From an uncultured bacterium (GTDB lineage Bacteria; Planctomycetota; UBA1135; GCA-002686595): a DNA stretch of 27,010 nucleotides. The notes beneath the pieces were generated by a model, which was not told the DNA's origin, ran no database searches, and saw nothing but the letters and a program-made list of their open reading frames with translations. The stretch covers positions 1 to 27,010 of the forward strand of contig CADEGS010000037.1 in the NCBI GenBank assembly GCA_902826945.1, given 5' to 3'. The translations under genes and the position numbers were made by a program. Shown piece by piece: positions 1 through 11,313 of the stretch (position 1 is the first letter of the stretch; every line of letters starts with the position of its first letter).

Positions 1-369
1 AGCCGTCGGGCGGCTCGTTCGCGCGGCTGGGGACGATCGCCAGCGTCGCGACCAGCGGGCTGCGCGAACTACGTGCTGTGCGCCGCCTGCCTGCACCGCC
101 TGGTCGCGCCGGAGGCGGGCGTCGGGCTGCTCGCGTTCGCCTCGCTCTACGCCGTCGGCAACGCGCTCGTGATCCTGAGCCACGTGCCCGCCGGCGTCGG
201 CGTGCTCGAGGCGGTGGTGCTGGCCGCGGTGCCCGGCGCGGACGTGCTGGCCGCGCTGATCGTCTTCCGGCTCGTCTACCACGTCGTGCCCTTCGTGCTG
301 GGCGCCGGCCTGTACGCGCTCAGCGAGCTCAGGCCGTCCGCCCGTCCGGCAGGGCGCCGGCGGTCCTGA
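1..369 (+). pseudogene. YbhN/UPF0104-like integral membrane protein, 3' part, apparent frameshift
   Basis: Only the C-terminal part is in the window. It ends at the TGA at 367-369. The residues show hydrophobic helices, the motif SHVPAGVGVLEAVVL and then FRLVYHVVPFVLG. These match the conserved PGGLGVxE loop and last helix of the YbhN / lysylphosphatidylglycerol-synthase transmembrane family, which act as inner-membrane lipid transport or lipid-modifying proteins. Bases 3-62 read well in frame 3 (FARLGTIASVATSGL, nearly all codons ending in G or C), whereas frame 1 there is arginine-rich and poor in GC3. From about base 64 the good frame is frame 1 (ANYVLCAACLHRL). One extra base around 57-66 would explain this, so it is either a real frameshift or a sequencing error. 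In E. coli, ybhN lies with an EEP gene (ybhP) and a cardiolipin synthase gene. An EEP gene converges on this one and overlaps it by 41 bp. Confidence 0.7.
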
Positions 370-1177
370 CCGTCGCCACCACCGGGAGGTGGTCGGAGGC
401 GCGCGCGCTGCGCGGCGTGCGGTGCGCCGCGAGCCCGACCAGCGCGCCGGCCGGGCGGACCCAGACGCGGTCGAGCGCGAGCAGCGGGCAGCGGCTGGGG
501 AAGCTCGGCACGCGCGGCGCGCGCCCGAGCCGGTCCTCGAGCGCGCGCAGCGCGCCGCCCCGCGGGCGCCACTCGTTCAGGTCGCCGAGCAGCGCCCACG
601 GCCCGGAGCGCGCCTTGCCGCAGGCCTCGAGCAGGCGCGCGACCTGCGCCACGCGCTCGCGCGCGCGCAGGCCGAGGTGGGTCCCGACGATCCACAGCGG
701 CGTGCCGCCCGCGTCCACCTGCACCTCGAGCGCGCCGCGTGGCTCGCGCCCCGCCACGCTCAGGTCGACGCGGCGCACGGCGACCAGCGGGTGGCGCGAG
801 AGCACCGCGTTGCCGTAGTCCGCAGTGCCCTTCGAGAGCGTCGGACCGTAGACGACGCGGTAGACGGCGCCCGCGGGGCTCGTCCAGGTGCTCGCCGCGC
901 GCGCCGGAGGGTGCACCTCCTGGAGCACGAGCACGTCGGCGTCGAGCTCGTCGAGGACCTCCTCGACCGCGCGCGTGCGCCGCGCCGGCCCCGCCCACAG
1001 GCGTCCCTGCACGTTGTACGTGGCGCAGCGCAGCAGACGGCCGCCGGCGTGCTCCGCGCCGGGCGCGAGGCGCGCCGCGTCCGCCGCCGCGGCATGGCGT
1101 TTGAGCGCTGCCCGGGCGCGGGGCGCGGGACGCCCCGCGGAGGAGACGCGACCATGTCCGCCAAGACCTGTGCCCAT
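329..1177 (-). CDS. Endonuclease/exonuclease/phosphatase (EEP) family protein
   Basis: Metal-dependent phosphodiesterase fold. All the usual EEP motifs are visible in order: ATYNVQG (Asn), LVLQEVH (catalytic Glu), a central GNAVLSRHPL, VGTHLGL (His), LLGDLNEW (Asp/Asn) and a C-terminal SDHLPVVATV. The substrate could be nucleic acid or phospholipid; proximity to a YbhN-like gene favours a YbhP-like envelope role, which is inference. The start is unsettled. The only in-frame ATG before the first motif is at 1177, and it would overlap the divergent metallothionein-like gene by 24 bp. Codon use looks non-coding above about 1095, so a rare start nearer 1030-1090 is possible. The C terminus overlaps the YbhN-like gene by 41 bp, tail to tail. 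Confidence 0.8.
   Translation of the reverse strand: MGTGLGGHGRVSSAGRPAPRARAALKRHAAAADAARLAPGAEHAGGRLLRCATYNVQGRLWAGPARRTRAVEEVLDELDADVLVLQEVHPPARAASTWTSPAGAVYRVVYGPTLSKGTADYGNAVLSRHPLVAVRRVDLSVAGREPRGALEVQVDAGGTPLWIVGTHLGLRARERVAQVARLLEACGKARSGPWALLGDLNEWRPRGGALRALEDRLGRAPRVPSFPSRCPLLALDRVWVRPAGALVGLAAHRTPRSARASDHLPVVATVRTAGALPDGRTA
1139..1146 (+). promoter_or_regulatory. Strong Shine-Dalgarno for the metallothionein-like gene
   Basis: GGAGGAGA lies 7 nt before the ATG at 1154. It supports that start and argues the small ORF is genuinely translated. Confidence 0.7.
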
Positions 1178-1363
1178 CCCGCGTGCTCGTGCTCGGTGCG
1201 CGCGGAGGAGCTCTACTGCTCGCCCGTGTGCGACCGGCGCTCGCGGCGCGAGGGCAGCCGGCCCGAGGGCTGCGACTGCCGCCACGTCACGTGCCTCGGC
1301 TCGGCCGGCGAGGCCGGCACCGAGGAGCTCGCGCGCGGCTCGGAGCTCGCCTCGGGCGAGTAG
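1154..1363 (+). CDS. Small metallothionein-like Cys-rich protein
   Basis: 69 residues with eight cysteines, all in the first 47 positions (C6, C11, C13, C22, C26, C40, C42, C47), plus H8 and H44. The pattern is CxxxxCxC, then YCSPVC, then CDCRHVTC. This spacing, with an aromatic residue just before a CxxxC pair and a final CxC...C, resembles bacterial metallothioneins of the SmtA/BmtA type, which bind Zn(II), Cd(II) or Cu(I) in a cytosolic four-metal cluster. Residues 48-69 form an acidic, Ser/Gly-rich tail without cysteines. The start is supported by a strong ribosome-binding site. It lies between an EEP gene and a response-regulator gene on the other strand, so it is probably a single-gene unit. 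No metal-sensor gene is adjacent. The family call rests on the Cys pattern only; another small zinc-ribbon protein is the alternative. Confidence 0.7.
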   Translation: MSAKTCAHPACSCSVRAEELYCSPVCDRRSRREGSRPEGCDCRHVTCLGSAGEAGTEELARGSELASGE

Positions 1364-1394
1364 CCGCGCGCGCGTCCGACGCTCCACCGGCCGC

Positions 1395-2771
<1,377 letters not shown>

Positions 2772-3092
2772 CGGGATCCTTTCTCCAGAGGGAAGCGGCT
2801 CGCGGCTCCCGCCCGTTCGACGGAGCGCCTCCTCCGCGGGGGGCCGCGCGGGCAGCGTCTTGCACATCGCGGGCCGCACGACGGCAAGATCTGCCATCGG
2901 GTGCAAGGGGAAGCCGCGGCGAAGGGCAGCCAGCGGCTTTCCGGGCGAATCGAGGTCCGCCGGGGCCTCGGGACGGGGCCGCGCGCGTTGCAGATTGCAC
3001 AATCTGCACGCGGGCGGAGCGCTCGATGCACGAGGGGCGCCGGCGGGGCGGGGCCCCGAGGCAGCCGGCCTCGTTCTTGCGAGCCCCCGTGC
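2772..3092. other. Intergenic region upstream of the response regulator
   Basis: About 320 bases with no convincing gene. It holds the likely promoter region of the response regulator (minus strand) and of a possible small proline-rich ORF (plus strand). The only strong structure is the inverted repeat at 2989-3008. A weak GG-N10-GC match (2861-2876, minus strand) could be a sigma-54 promoter, but such matches are frequent by chance at this GC content. Confidence 0.5.
2989..3008. promoter_or_regulatory. Perfect inverted repeat, candidate operator
   Basis: TGCAGATTG-CA-CAATCTGCA: 9-bp perfect arms around a 2-bp centre. It is strikingly AT-rich for this DNA and sits about 220 bp upstream of the response-regulator start and 85 bp upstream of the proline-rich ORF. 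The size and symmetry suit a dimeric regulator such as the Fis-type HTH of the adjacent regulator. Binding is inferred, not shown. Confidence 0.45.
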
Positions 3093-3302
3093 ATGACCCG
3101 CACGACCACCCCGCTCTTCGCCCGCCGCCGCGGCGGCGAGGCGCCCGCTCCGCACGCCGCTCCCGGACCCCGCGACCCGAGCCCGCCGAGCCCCGAGCCG
3201 GAGAGCCCGACGCCGCAGCCGCCGGGCGCGCCGGAGATCACTCCCCCGAGCCCGCCGCCCAGACCGATCCTTCCGGGCACCCCCTCGGGCCGGGCCGCCT
3301 GA
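3093..3302 (+). CDS. Small proline-rich hypothetical protein
   Basis: 69 codons from the ATG at 3093 to the TGA at 3300-3302. After a basic N terminus (MTRTTTPLFARRRGG) it is dominated by Pro, Ser and Glu in PSPPSPEPESP-like runs. No known domain, signal peptide or clear ribosome-binding site is visible. Codons mostly end in G or C, but in this DNA that is weak evidence. The composition recalls short proline-rich disordered proteins seen in many bacteria. It lies in the gap between two minus-strand genes, so it could also be chance. Confidence 0.4.
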   Translation: MTRTTTPLFARRRGGEAPAPHAAPGPRDPSPPSPEPESPTPQPPGAPEITPPSPPPRPILPGTPSGRAA

Positions 3303-3365
3303 GCGACCGGCGGGCCGACGCCTGCGCCGCGCGCGCTCCGCCCGAGGGCCTCGCGCGCGGCATTC

Positions 3366-4994
3366 TCATCCGAGCGCGATCGCCTGGTCGAGCAGGCGCG
3401 CGACGTGCGCCTCGGGACCCGGGTCGCCGCCGTCCGCGGCGTCCGCGGTCGCCTCGACGACCAGGCGCCGGCCGGCGGGGACCTCGTCGGGCGGCTCGAA
3501 GCTCTCCCGCGCGCGGCGGTAGACCTCGGCGTCGGCCTCGGAGAGCGAGCGGCCCTCCGCCGCGCGCCGCGCCAGGCGCTCGAGCGTCAGCGCCTCGGAC
3601 GCGCGCAGCTCGACCAGGTGCCAGGCGAAGCCGCTGCGCGCGAGCGCCTCGGCGAAGAGCGCGCGGTGGCGGCGCAGCGCGAAGGTCGCGTCGACGAGCA
3701 CGCTGCGGCCGGAGCCCAGCGCCTCGAGCGCGCCGTCGAGCAGCGCGCGGTAGGTGCGCTCCTTCTGCTCGGGCGCGTAGAGCCCCTCGCCGTAGCCGTC
3801 GCCGGCCGCCTGCGCCGGCGCGGCGACCGCCCTGCGGCGCGCGTCGGAGTGCAGCAGCGCGGCGCGCAGCGGGCGCGCGAGGTGCGCCGCGAGCCAGCTC
3901 TTGCCCGAGGCCGGCAGCCCGCACAGGAGCACCGCGCGCGGCGCGAGCTCGTAGCCCGCCGCGAGCTGCAGGTAGCGGAGCGCGCGCCGGCGCTCGGCGG
4001 CCCGCGCGCGCGCGTCGAGCCCCGCGTCGCCCGCCGTCAGCGCGGCCACCTTGGCGCGCACCATGGCGCGGTAGCCCTTGTAGAAGGGGAAGAGCGCGAG
4101 CAGCTCCTCGTCCCGCGCCTCGTCCGCGTAGCGGCGCGCGAGGAGCTGCGCGAAGGCCGGGAAGCCGCGCGCGTCGAGGTCCATGGCCAGGAAGGCCAGG
4201 TCCGAGGCGACGTCGCAGCAGCGGAACGCGGCGCGGAACTCGAGGCAGTCGTAGGCGACGACGCCCTCGTCCGCGAAGCACACGTTGCCCGCGTGCAGGT
4301 CGCCGTGCCCCTCGCGGATGCGGCCGGCGCGCACGCGCGCGAGCAGGCGCTCGCGCCCGGCCGCGAGCCACGCCTCGGCGCGCGCGCGCAAGAAATGGAG
4401 CTGCGCGCGCGAGAGCCAGGCGCCGTCTCCGGCCAGCCGCTCGAGCGCGTCGAAGTTGTCGAGCGCGGCCGCGCCCACGGCCTCGGGCGCGCCGTGCTCG
4501 TCCACGCCGGCGCCGGTGGCGGCGCGCGCGTGGAAGACGACCAGGAGGCTCGTCAGCGCCTCGAGCAGCGCGTTGTCGATCGCGCCGTGCTCGAGCAGCC
4601 GGTCGAGCATGCGCTGCTCGGGCAGGCGCTCCATCTCGACCGCCCAGTCGACGACCTCGCCCTCGCCGCCCACGGCGAGCGCGCCGCCGGCGCGGCGCAC
4701 GACGGGGACGACGCCGCGGTAGACGCGCGGCGCCAGGCGCCGGTTCAGGCGCACCTCCTCGTCGCAGAAGAAGCGGCGCCGCTCGAGCGTGGTGAAGTCG
4801 AGGAAGCCGAGGTCGACCGGCTTCTTCACCTTGTAGACGCGCTCGCCGGCGAAGAAGAGCAGCGAGACGTGCGTCTGCAGGAAGCCGACCGTCTCGGGCG
4901 CGGTCGCGTAGGCCTGCGGCCGGCGCAGCGCGCGCGCCAGCGCGGCCGTGCGCTCGTCGCGCCGCTCGTCCTCGTGCTCCGCTCCGCTCGCCAT
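3366..4994 (-). CDS. Kinase-like (APH-fold) / AAA-type ATPase fusion protein
   Basis: 542 aa. The N-terminal two thirds resembles the COG2187 aminoglycoside-phosphotransferase-like family. It has ETVGFLQTHVSLLFF and VYKVKKPVDLGFLDF near the start, then HGDLHAGNVCF (H230 onwards) followed by VAYDCLEF, which are the catalytic and metal-binding loops. The C-terminal third is a P-loop kinase-like domain with Walker A GLPASGKS (K365) and VLVDATF. The two-domain architecture is common and usually annotated as a bifunctional aminoglycoside phosphotransferase/ATP-binding protein, but its real substrate is unknown, and antibiotic resistance should not be assumed. The ATG at 4994 has only a weak GGCGGGC upstream. 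In-frame extension further upstream has no domain content and would run into the divergent transporter gene. Confidence 0.85.
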   Translation of the reverse strand: MASGAEHEDERRDERTAALARALRRPQAYATAPETVGFLQTHVSLLFFAGERVYKVKKPVDLGFLDFTTLERRRFFCDEEVRLNRRLAPRVYRGVVPVVRRAGGALAVGGEGEVVDWAVEMERLPEQRMLDRLLEHGAIDNALLEALTSLLVVFHARAATGAGVDEHGAPEAVGAAALDNFDALERLAGDGAWLSRAQLHFLRARAEAWLAAGRERLLARVRAGRIREGHGDLHAGNVCFADEGVVAYDCLEFRAAFRCCDVASDLAFLAMDLDARGFPAFAQLLARRYADEARDEELLALFPFYKGYRAMVRAKVAALTAGDAGLDARARAAERRRALRYLQLAAGYELAPRAVLLCGLPASGKSWLAAHLARPLRAALLHSDARRRAVAAPAQAAGDGYGEGLYAPEQKERTYRALLDGALEALGSGRSVLVDATFALRRHRALFAEALARSGFAWHLVELRASEALTLERLARRAAEGRSLSEADAEVYRRARESFEPPDEVPAGRRLVVEATADAADGGDPGPEAHVARLLDQAIALG

Positions 4995-5081
4995 GCCCGC
5001 CCGCGCGCCGCGCCGGCGCTCCGAGGGTACCCGCCGGGCGGGTGGTGGCGCCGCGCCGGTCGACCGGAGCGAGCGGCGCGC

Positions 5082-5110
5082 CTGGCGCGCCGCTGGGGGC
5101 CCGCTATCCT
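5082..5110 (+). promoter_or_regulatory. Promoter-like -35/-10 (CTGGCG-N17-TATCCT)
   Basis: CTGGCG at 5082-5087 and TATCCT at 5105-5110, 17 bp apart. The hexamer ends 10 nt before the GTG at 5121 and there is no Shine-Dalgarno, so the transcript would be nearly leaderless. The same TATCCT-type box recurs at other genes in the window. Confidence 0.5.
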
Positions 5111-5120
5111 GTCGCGCGCC

Positions 5121-5834
5121 GTGGCGACGTTCCTCTTCCTGGGCTTCCTGGTCGGCCTGCGCCACGCGCTCGAGGCCGACCACGTCGCCGCCGTCGCCAG
5201 CCTGGCGACCGACGGCGCGTCGCTGCGCGACCAGGTGCGCCGCGGCGCGCTGTGGGGCATGGGGCACAGCGCGAGCCTGCTCGTCTTCGCCGGCGGCTCG
5301 ATCCTGCTCGGCCTGGCGATCCCGGCGCGCGCCGAGCGCCTGCTCGAGGCCGCCGTGGGCGCGATGCTGGTCGCGCTCGGGGGCTCGGTGCTCCTCGGCC
5401 TGCGGCGCGGCGGCGTGCACCTGCACGCGCACCGCCACGGCGGCGGCCCGCCGCACCTGCACGCGCACGCGCACCGCCCGGCCGAGGCGCACGGCGCGGC
5501 GCACGCCCACGACCACCGCCACGGCGCGTCCCACGCGCCGGGCCTGCGCGGGCTGCGCGCGCTCGCGGTCGGCGCGCTGCACGGTCTGGCCGGCTCGGCG
5601 GCGCTCGTGCTGCTCGTCGCGGGCGCGAGCGGCTCGGGCTGGCTCGCGCTGGCCTACATCGCCTGCTTCGGCGCGGGCTCGATCGCGGGCATGGCGCTGC
5701 TCGCGGGCGCGATCGCGCTGCCGCTCCGCGCGTCGGCGCGCGGCCCGGCGCGGCTGCACGCCGCGCTCGGGCTGCTGGCGGGGGGCTTCAGCGTGGCGCT
5801 CGGCGCGCAACTGCTCTGGACGCAGCTCGCCTGA
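5121..5834 (+). CDS. Nickel/cobalt transporter family (UreH/NicO-like) membrane protein
   Basis: 237 aa, predicted polytopic membrane protein. The first helix carries GLRHALEADHVAAVASL, close to the HAxDADHI signature of Ni/Co permeases. A long helix pair follows, then a strongly His-rich loop (roughly residues 93-137, with many HAH and HxHxH groups), then GALHGLAGSAALVLLV and further helices. The His-rich loop is typical of metal-binding segments in such carriers. The family moves Ni2+ or Co2+ across the cytoplasmic membrane, or is involved in metallocentre supply (UreH, HupE/UreJ relatives). No urease or hydrogenase genes are in the window, so the metal and partner are unknown. The start is the GTG at 5121, directly at the first membrane helix and 10 nt after a TATCCT box. 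Confidence 0.82.
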   Translation: MATFLFLGFLVGLRHALEADHVAAVASLATDGASLRDQVRRGALWGMGHSASLLVFAGGSILLGLAIPARAERLLEAAVGAMLVALGGSVLLGLRRGGVHLHAHRHGGGPPHLHAHAHRPAEAHGAAHAHDHRHGASHAPGLRGLRALAVGALHGLAGSAALVLLVAGASGSGWLALAYIACFGAGSIAGMALLAGAIALPLRASARGPARLHAALGLLAGGFSVALGAQLLWTQLA

Positions 5835-5849
5835 GCGCGAGCGCGCGTC

Positions 5850-6437
5850 TCAGGCCTTGGTCGAGCCCTTGCCGCCGCGCTTCTTCTTCGGGGCGGCCGC
5901 GGTCGCGGGGCGCGTGGCCGGGCGGATCTCGCGGCGCTCCTCGCGCGGCGCAGCGGCGGCGGGAGCCGGCGCGGCCTTGCCCGGAGCGGCGGGAGCCGCG
6001 GCAGCCGTCGTCGGCGCGGCGCGCGGGCGCGTCACGGCGACCAGCACGGCCAGCGCCGGCTCGTCGCGCCGCGCGCGCGCCAGGTCGGACAGGCACACGA
6101 CGCCGCGCAGCACGCCGTCGTCGTCCACGACCGGCAGGCGGCGCAGGGCGTGCTCGCTCATCGTGCGCGCGGCGTCCTCGATCGAGTCGCCGGCCTGGCA
6201 GGCGACCAGCCGCGACGACATCGAGTCGGCCACGCGCAGCTCGGAGAGCGGCCGGCCGGTCGTGTACGCGCCCATGCAGATGTCGCGGTCGGTGATCATC
6301 GCGCGCGTGCGGCCCGCGGCGTCGACGACCGGCAGCGAGCCGCAGTCGCGCTCCCACAAGAGGCGCGCGGCCGTCTCCAGCGAGTCCTCGGGTCGGCAGA
6401 CGACGACCTCGCCCGTCATGATGCTCTGAACCTTCAC
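5850..6437 (-). CDS. Tandem CBS-domain protein with Ala/Pro-rich, Lys-rich tail
   Basis: 195 aa. Residues 1-130 form two CBS motifs (VQSIMTGEVVVCRPEDSL...CGSLPVVD..MITDRDI; then VADSMSSRLVACQAGDSI...RLPVVDDDGVLRGVV.LSDLA). This Bateman module usually binds adenine nucleotides. Residues 130-195 are low-complexity Ala/Pro with a strongly basic end (PKKKRGGKGSTKA), which could bind nucleic acid or a membrane; that is inference. The GTG at 6437 is preferred to the ATG at 6419 because GGAGGA lies just upstream and MKVxxIMT is the usual family start. It is separated from the glycosidase gene by 116 bp and probably has its own promoter. Confidence 0.88.
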   Translation of the reverse strand: MKVQSIMTGEVVVCRPEDSLETAARLLWERDCGSLPVVDAAGRTRAMITDRDICMGAYTTGRPLSELRVADSMSSRLVACQAGDSIEDAARTMSEHALRRLPVVDDDGVLRGVVCLSDLARARRDEPALAVLVAVTRPRAAPTTAAAAPAAPGKAAPAPAAAAPREERREIRPATRPATAAAPKKKRGGKGSTKA

Positions 6438-6490
6438 CGCTTCCTCCGTGGGTCCCTCGTCGCCCGCTTCGGCGCGGGCGGCGGAAGCCG

Positions 6491-6496
6491 ACAGTA
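6491..6496 (-). promoter_or_regulatory. Candidate -10 box (TACTGT) for the CBS protein gene
   Basis: TACTGT on the minus strand in GTGCTCTACTGTCGGC, 53 nt before the GTG start, in the short gap before the CBS gene. It resembles the TAnnnT boxes elsewhere in the window. Confidence 0.3.
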
Positions 6497-6553
6497 GAGC
6501 ACGCGGGGGGCGCGGTGTCACCGGCTCCGACTGCGCAGGGGGCGCAGGGGGCG

Positions 6554-9183
<2,630 letters not shown>

Positions 9184-9187
<4 letters not shown>

Positions 9188-9858
9188 GAGCGCCACAGCC
9201 GGAAGCCGCCCTCGAAGGCCAGGTCGTTGTCGCCGCGGCGGCAGCGCTCGGGCAGCTCGTCGAGCAGGCGCACGTTGCCGCCGCCGAGCACGACGTAGTC
9301 CGCCAGCAGCGCCGTGCGCAGGAGCGCGCACACCTCGGCCACCGTCTTGCGCCAGCGGCTCTTGCCGCGCCGCTCGAGGCCGCGCTCGCCGACGTAGTGC
9401 TCGTAGCTCTTGCCCTTCTTGTAGGGCAGGTGCGCGAGCTCGAGCGGCAGCAGGCAGCCGGGGCCGACGAGCGCCGAGCCGAGCCCCGTGCCCAGCCCGA
9501 GGAAGAGCATCTTGCCGCCCTCGTAGCTGCCGAGCGCCTGCATGGCGGCGTCGTTGACCAGGCGCACCGGCGTGCCCAGCGCGGCGGCGAAGTCGAAGCC
9601 GACCCAGCCGGAGCCGAGGTTGTGCGGCTCCGCCACCACGGCGCCGTCCACCACCGGGCCGGGGAAGCCGATCGAGACGCGGTCGTGCTCCCAGCCGCGC
9701 GCCAGCTCGCGCACGCGCTCGACGAGCCCGGCCGGGTCGAGCGCCGCGCCGGAGGGCACGCGCCGCACCTCCTCGGTCGGAAGCCCTTCGAGCAGGGCCT
9801 TCACGTTGCTGCCCCCGACGTCGACCGTCAGGACGCGCTGGGACGCCGGCTCGTTCAC
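9184..9858 (-). CDS. ROK-family kinase, polyphosphate-glucokinase-like
   Basis: 224 aa. The phosphate-1 motif LTVDVGGSNVKALL (about 10-23), SIGFPGPVVDGAV, LVNDAAMQALGSYEGG and FLGLGTGLGSALV give the ROK/actin-like ATPase pattern. LELAHLPYKKGKSYEHYVG resembles the C-terminal signature of inorganic polyphosphate/ATP glucokinases. The zinc-binding CxCGxxGC motif of repressor-type ROK proteins is absent, as in that subgroup. It would phosphorylate glucose to glucose-6-phosphate using polyphosphate or ATP. The GTG at 9858 is supported by GGAGGT (9865-9870) 6 nt upstream. It is the first gene of a two-gene operon with the glycosidase. The exact phosphoryl donor cannot be seen from sequence. Confidence 0.85.
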
Positions 9859-9919
9859 CTGGGGACCTCCGGAGCGCTCATCGGCCGCCGGAGGCCCGAC
9901 GAGCGAGCCCGTTCCGGGG

Positions 9920-9938
9920 CCTGGTTCTCGGAACCGGG
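9920..9938 (-). terminator. Stem-loop between rpmB and the glucokinase gene
   Basis: CCTGGTTC-TCG-GAACCGGG forms an 8-bp stem (one G-T pair) with a 3-nt loop, 41 bp past the rpmB stop. It lacks a T-run, so it could equally be a processing or leader structure of the glucokinase mRNA. Confidence 0.35.
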
Positions 9939-9978
9939 ATGGGGGACCGCGGCGGGGCCGCGCGCGACCCTCGGAGCC

Positions 9979-10242
9979 TCAGATCAGCCCGGCTTCGCGC
10001 AGCACGGGAAAGGCTCCCCGGCGTGCGATCGTCTTGAGCGCCCGCGTCGAGATGCGCACGCGCACGCTCTTGCCGAGCTCCGGCACCCAGATGCGCTTGG
10101 TCTGGACGTTGACCTTGAAGGTGCGCTTGGTGACGCCCGTGGTCTTCAGGCCGACGCCGCCCTTGGCCTTGGCGAGGCCCCGGCGGGCGATGCTCTGACC
10201 GGAACGGGTTCCGCGCTTGGTGACCTGGCAGACTCGGCTCAT
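9979..10242 (-). CDS. rpmB: 50S ribosomal protein L28
   Basis: 87 aa, very basic. The N terminus MSRVCQVTKRGTRSGQSIAR, the centre KKGGVG-like KAKGGVGLKTTGVTKRTFK, then VNVQTKRIWVPELGKSVRVR and STRALKTIARRG are diagnostic of L28. Only one cysteine (C5) remains, so this is a zinc-free form, and a central segment is longer than in E. coli L28. The ATG at 10242 has GGGAG upstream. It sits alone without rpmG, behind a good sigma-70-like promoter. Confidence 0.95.
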   Translation of the reverse strand: MSRVCQVTKRGTRSGQSIARRGLAKAKGGVGLKTTGVTKRTFKVNVQTKRIWVPELGKSVRVRISTRALKTIARRGAFPVLREAGLI

Positions 10243-10267
10243 GGGATCTCCCGGCAAAAGGCCGAGC

Positions 10268-10296
10268 AGGCTAGCACGCGGGACGGCCGGGCTCAA
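10268..10296 (-). promoter_or_regulatory. rpmB promoter (TTGAGC-N17-TAGCCT)
   Basis: On the minus strand TTGAGC (10291-10296) and TAGCCT (10268-10273) are separated by exactly 17 bp, about 25 nt before the rpmB ATG. It is one of the best sigma-70-type matches in the window. Confidence 0.65.
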
Positions 10297-10325
10297 CCCG
10301 TGGGCTCCCGGCCACGCCGCCGCGC

Positions 10326-10354
10326 TTGCCCGCCGCGCGCCGCGGTGGTCGAAT
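10326..10354 (+). promoter_or_regulatory. Possible promoter for the second EEP gene
   Basis: TTGCCC (10326-10331) and TCGAAT (10349-10354) are 17 bp apart, 53 nt before the ATG at 10408. The hexamers are imperfect. Confidence 0.3.
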
Positions 10355-10407
10355 CCGGGCCGCGGACGCCGCTCGCAGCCGGGAAGGACCGTCCGGAGCG
10401 CCGCCCG

Positions 10408-11277
10408 ATGAGCCCCACGCACGCCCAGGTGTTCGAGCCCGGCCGCCGCGGGGGGCTGCGGCGCTCGAAGCGGCCGGGCTTCGACCCGCGCGGGAAGAGC
10501 TTCTACTCCTGCGAGGAGCGCGCGGCGCACGAGGCCCAGCGCCCCCCCGGCCGCCTGCGCGTCGTCACCTACAACATCCACAAGGGCATCGGCGGCGTCG
10601 ACCGCCTGTACCGGGTGGAGCGCGTGGTCGAGGTGCTGCGGCCGCTGGCCCCCGACTTCTGCCTGCTGCAGGAGGTGGACGAGGGCGTGCCGCGCTCGCG
10701 GCGCGAGCGCCAGGTGGACGCGATCGGCGACGGGCTGGGCCTGTGCCACCGGCTGTTCGGGCCCAACGTGCGCCTGCGCGAGGGGCACTACGGCAACGCG
10801 ATCCTGAGCCGCTTCCCGCTCGACCACCACGAGAACGTGGACCTGACGATCGCGCCCAAGAAGCGCCGCTCCGCGCTGCACGCGCGGCTCTCGATCGAGC
10901 ACGGCCGGCGCCGCACGCGGCTGTGGCTCTTCGCGGTGCACCTGGGGCTGTCGGGCCTGGAGCGGCGCGCGCAGCTGCGCTACCTGCTCGAGTGGATCCG
11001 CGCCCACCACCCGGCCGAGGAGACCGCCGTCGTGCTGGGCGGCGACTTCAACGACGTGTTCGACCGCCTGGGGCCGCTCTTCCTCGTCCCCGCGGGCTAC
11101 CGCACGACGACGCGCACGCTGCTGACGTTCCCCGCGCGCCGGCCGCTGCGGCCGCTGGACAAGCTCTTCCTGCGCGGGCCGATCGAGAGCTCGCGCTTCC
11201 ACCGCGTGGACTCCGACCTCGCGCGCCAGGCCTCGGACCACCTGCCGATCGTGTGCGACTTCGCGCTGCTCGAGTAG
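10408..11277 (+). CDS. EEP-family phosphodiesterase (YbhP-like)
   Basis: 289 aa. After a 50-residue basic N terminus without a signal peptide come the EEP motifs: VVTYNIHKGIGG, FCLLQEVDEG, YGNAILSRFPL, FAVHLGLSGLERRAQL, VVLGGDFNDV and SDHLPIVCDFA. The TYNIHKG and LQEVDEG forms are close to E. coli YbhP, an EEP protein encoded beside a cardiolipin synthase. It is more YbhP-like than the other EEP protein in the window (329-1177) and is not adjacent to it. The substrate is unknown; a phospholipid or nucleic-acid phosphodiester is possible. The ATG at 10408 has GGAG about 9 nt upstream. Confidence 0.87.
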   Translation: MSPTHAQVFEPGRRGGLRRSKRPGFDPRGKSFYSCEERAAHEAQRPPGRLRVVTYNIHKGIGGVDRLYRVERVVEVLRPLAPDFCLLQEVDEGVPRSRRERQVDAIGDGLGLCHRLFGPNVRLREGHYGNAILSRFPLDHHENVDLTIAPKKRRSALHARLSIEHGRRRTRLWLFAVHLGLSGLERRAQLRYLLEWIRAHHPAEETAVVLGGDFNDVFDRLGPLFLVPAGYRTTTRTLLTFPARRPLRPLDKLFLRGPIESSRFHRVDSDLARQASDHLPIVCDFALLE

Positions 11278-11313
11278 GCCCTCGGCAGCGGCGCGGCGCC
11301 GGATCCCGCTCCT

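Noticed and set aside
2876..2898. A sigma-54 promoter reading TGGCAGATCTTGCC on the minus strand
   Set aside because: The GG and GC elements are only 8 bp apart, not the required 10.
3366..4994. An aminoglycoside resistance gene
   Set aside because: The APH-like fold is fused to a P-loop ATPase, an architecture widespread in environmental bacteria with unknown substrate; nothing in the context points to drug resistance.
3405..5120. Plus-strand extension of the transporter ORF upstream of 5121
   Set aside because: It is antisense to the kinase/ATPase fusion and lacks membrane-protein features; the transporter begins at the GTG at 5121.
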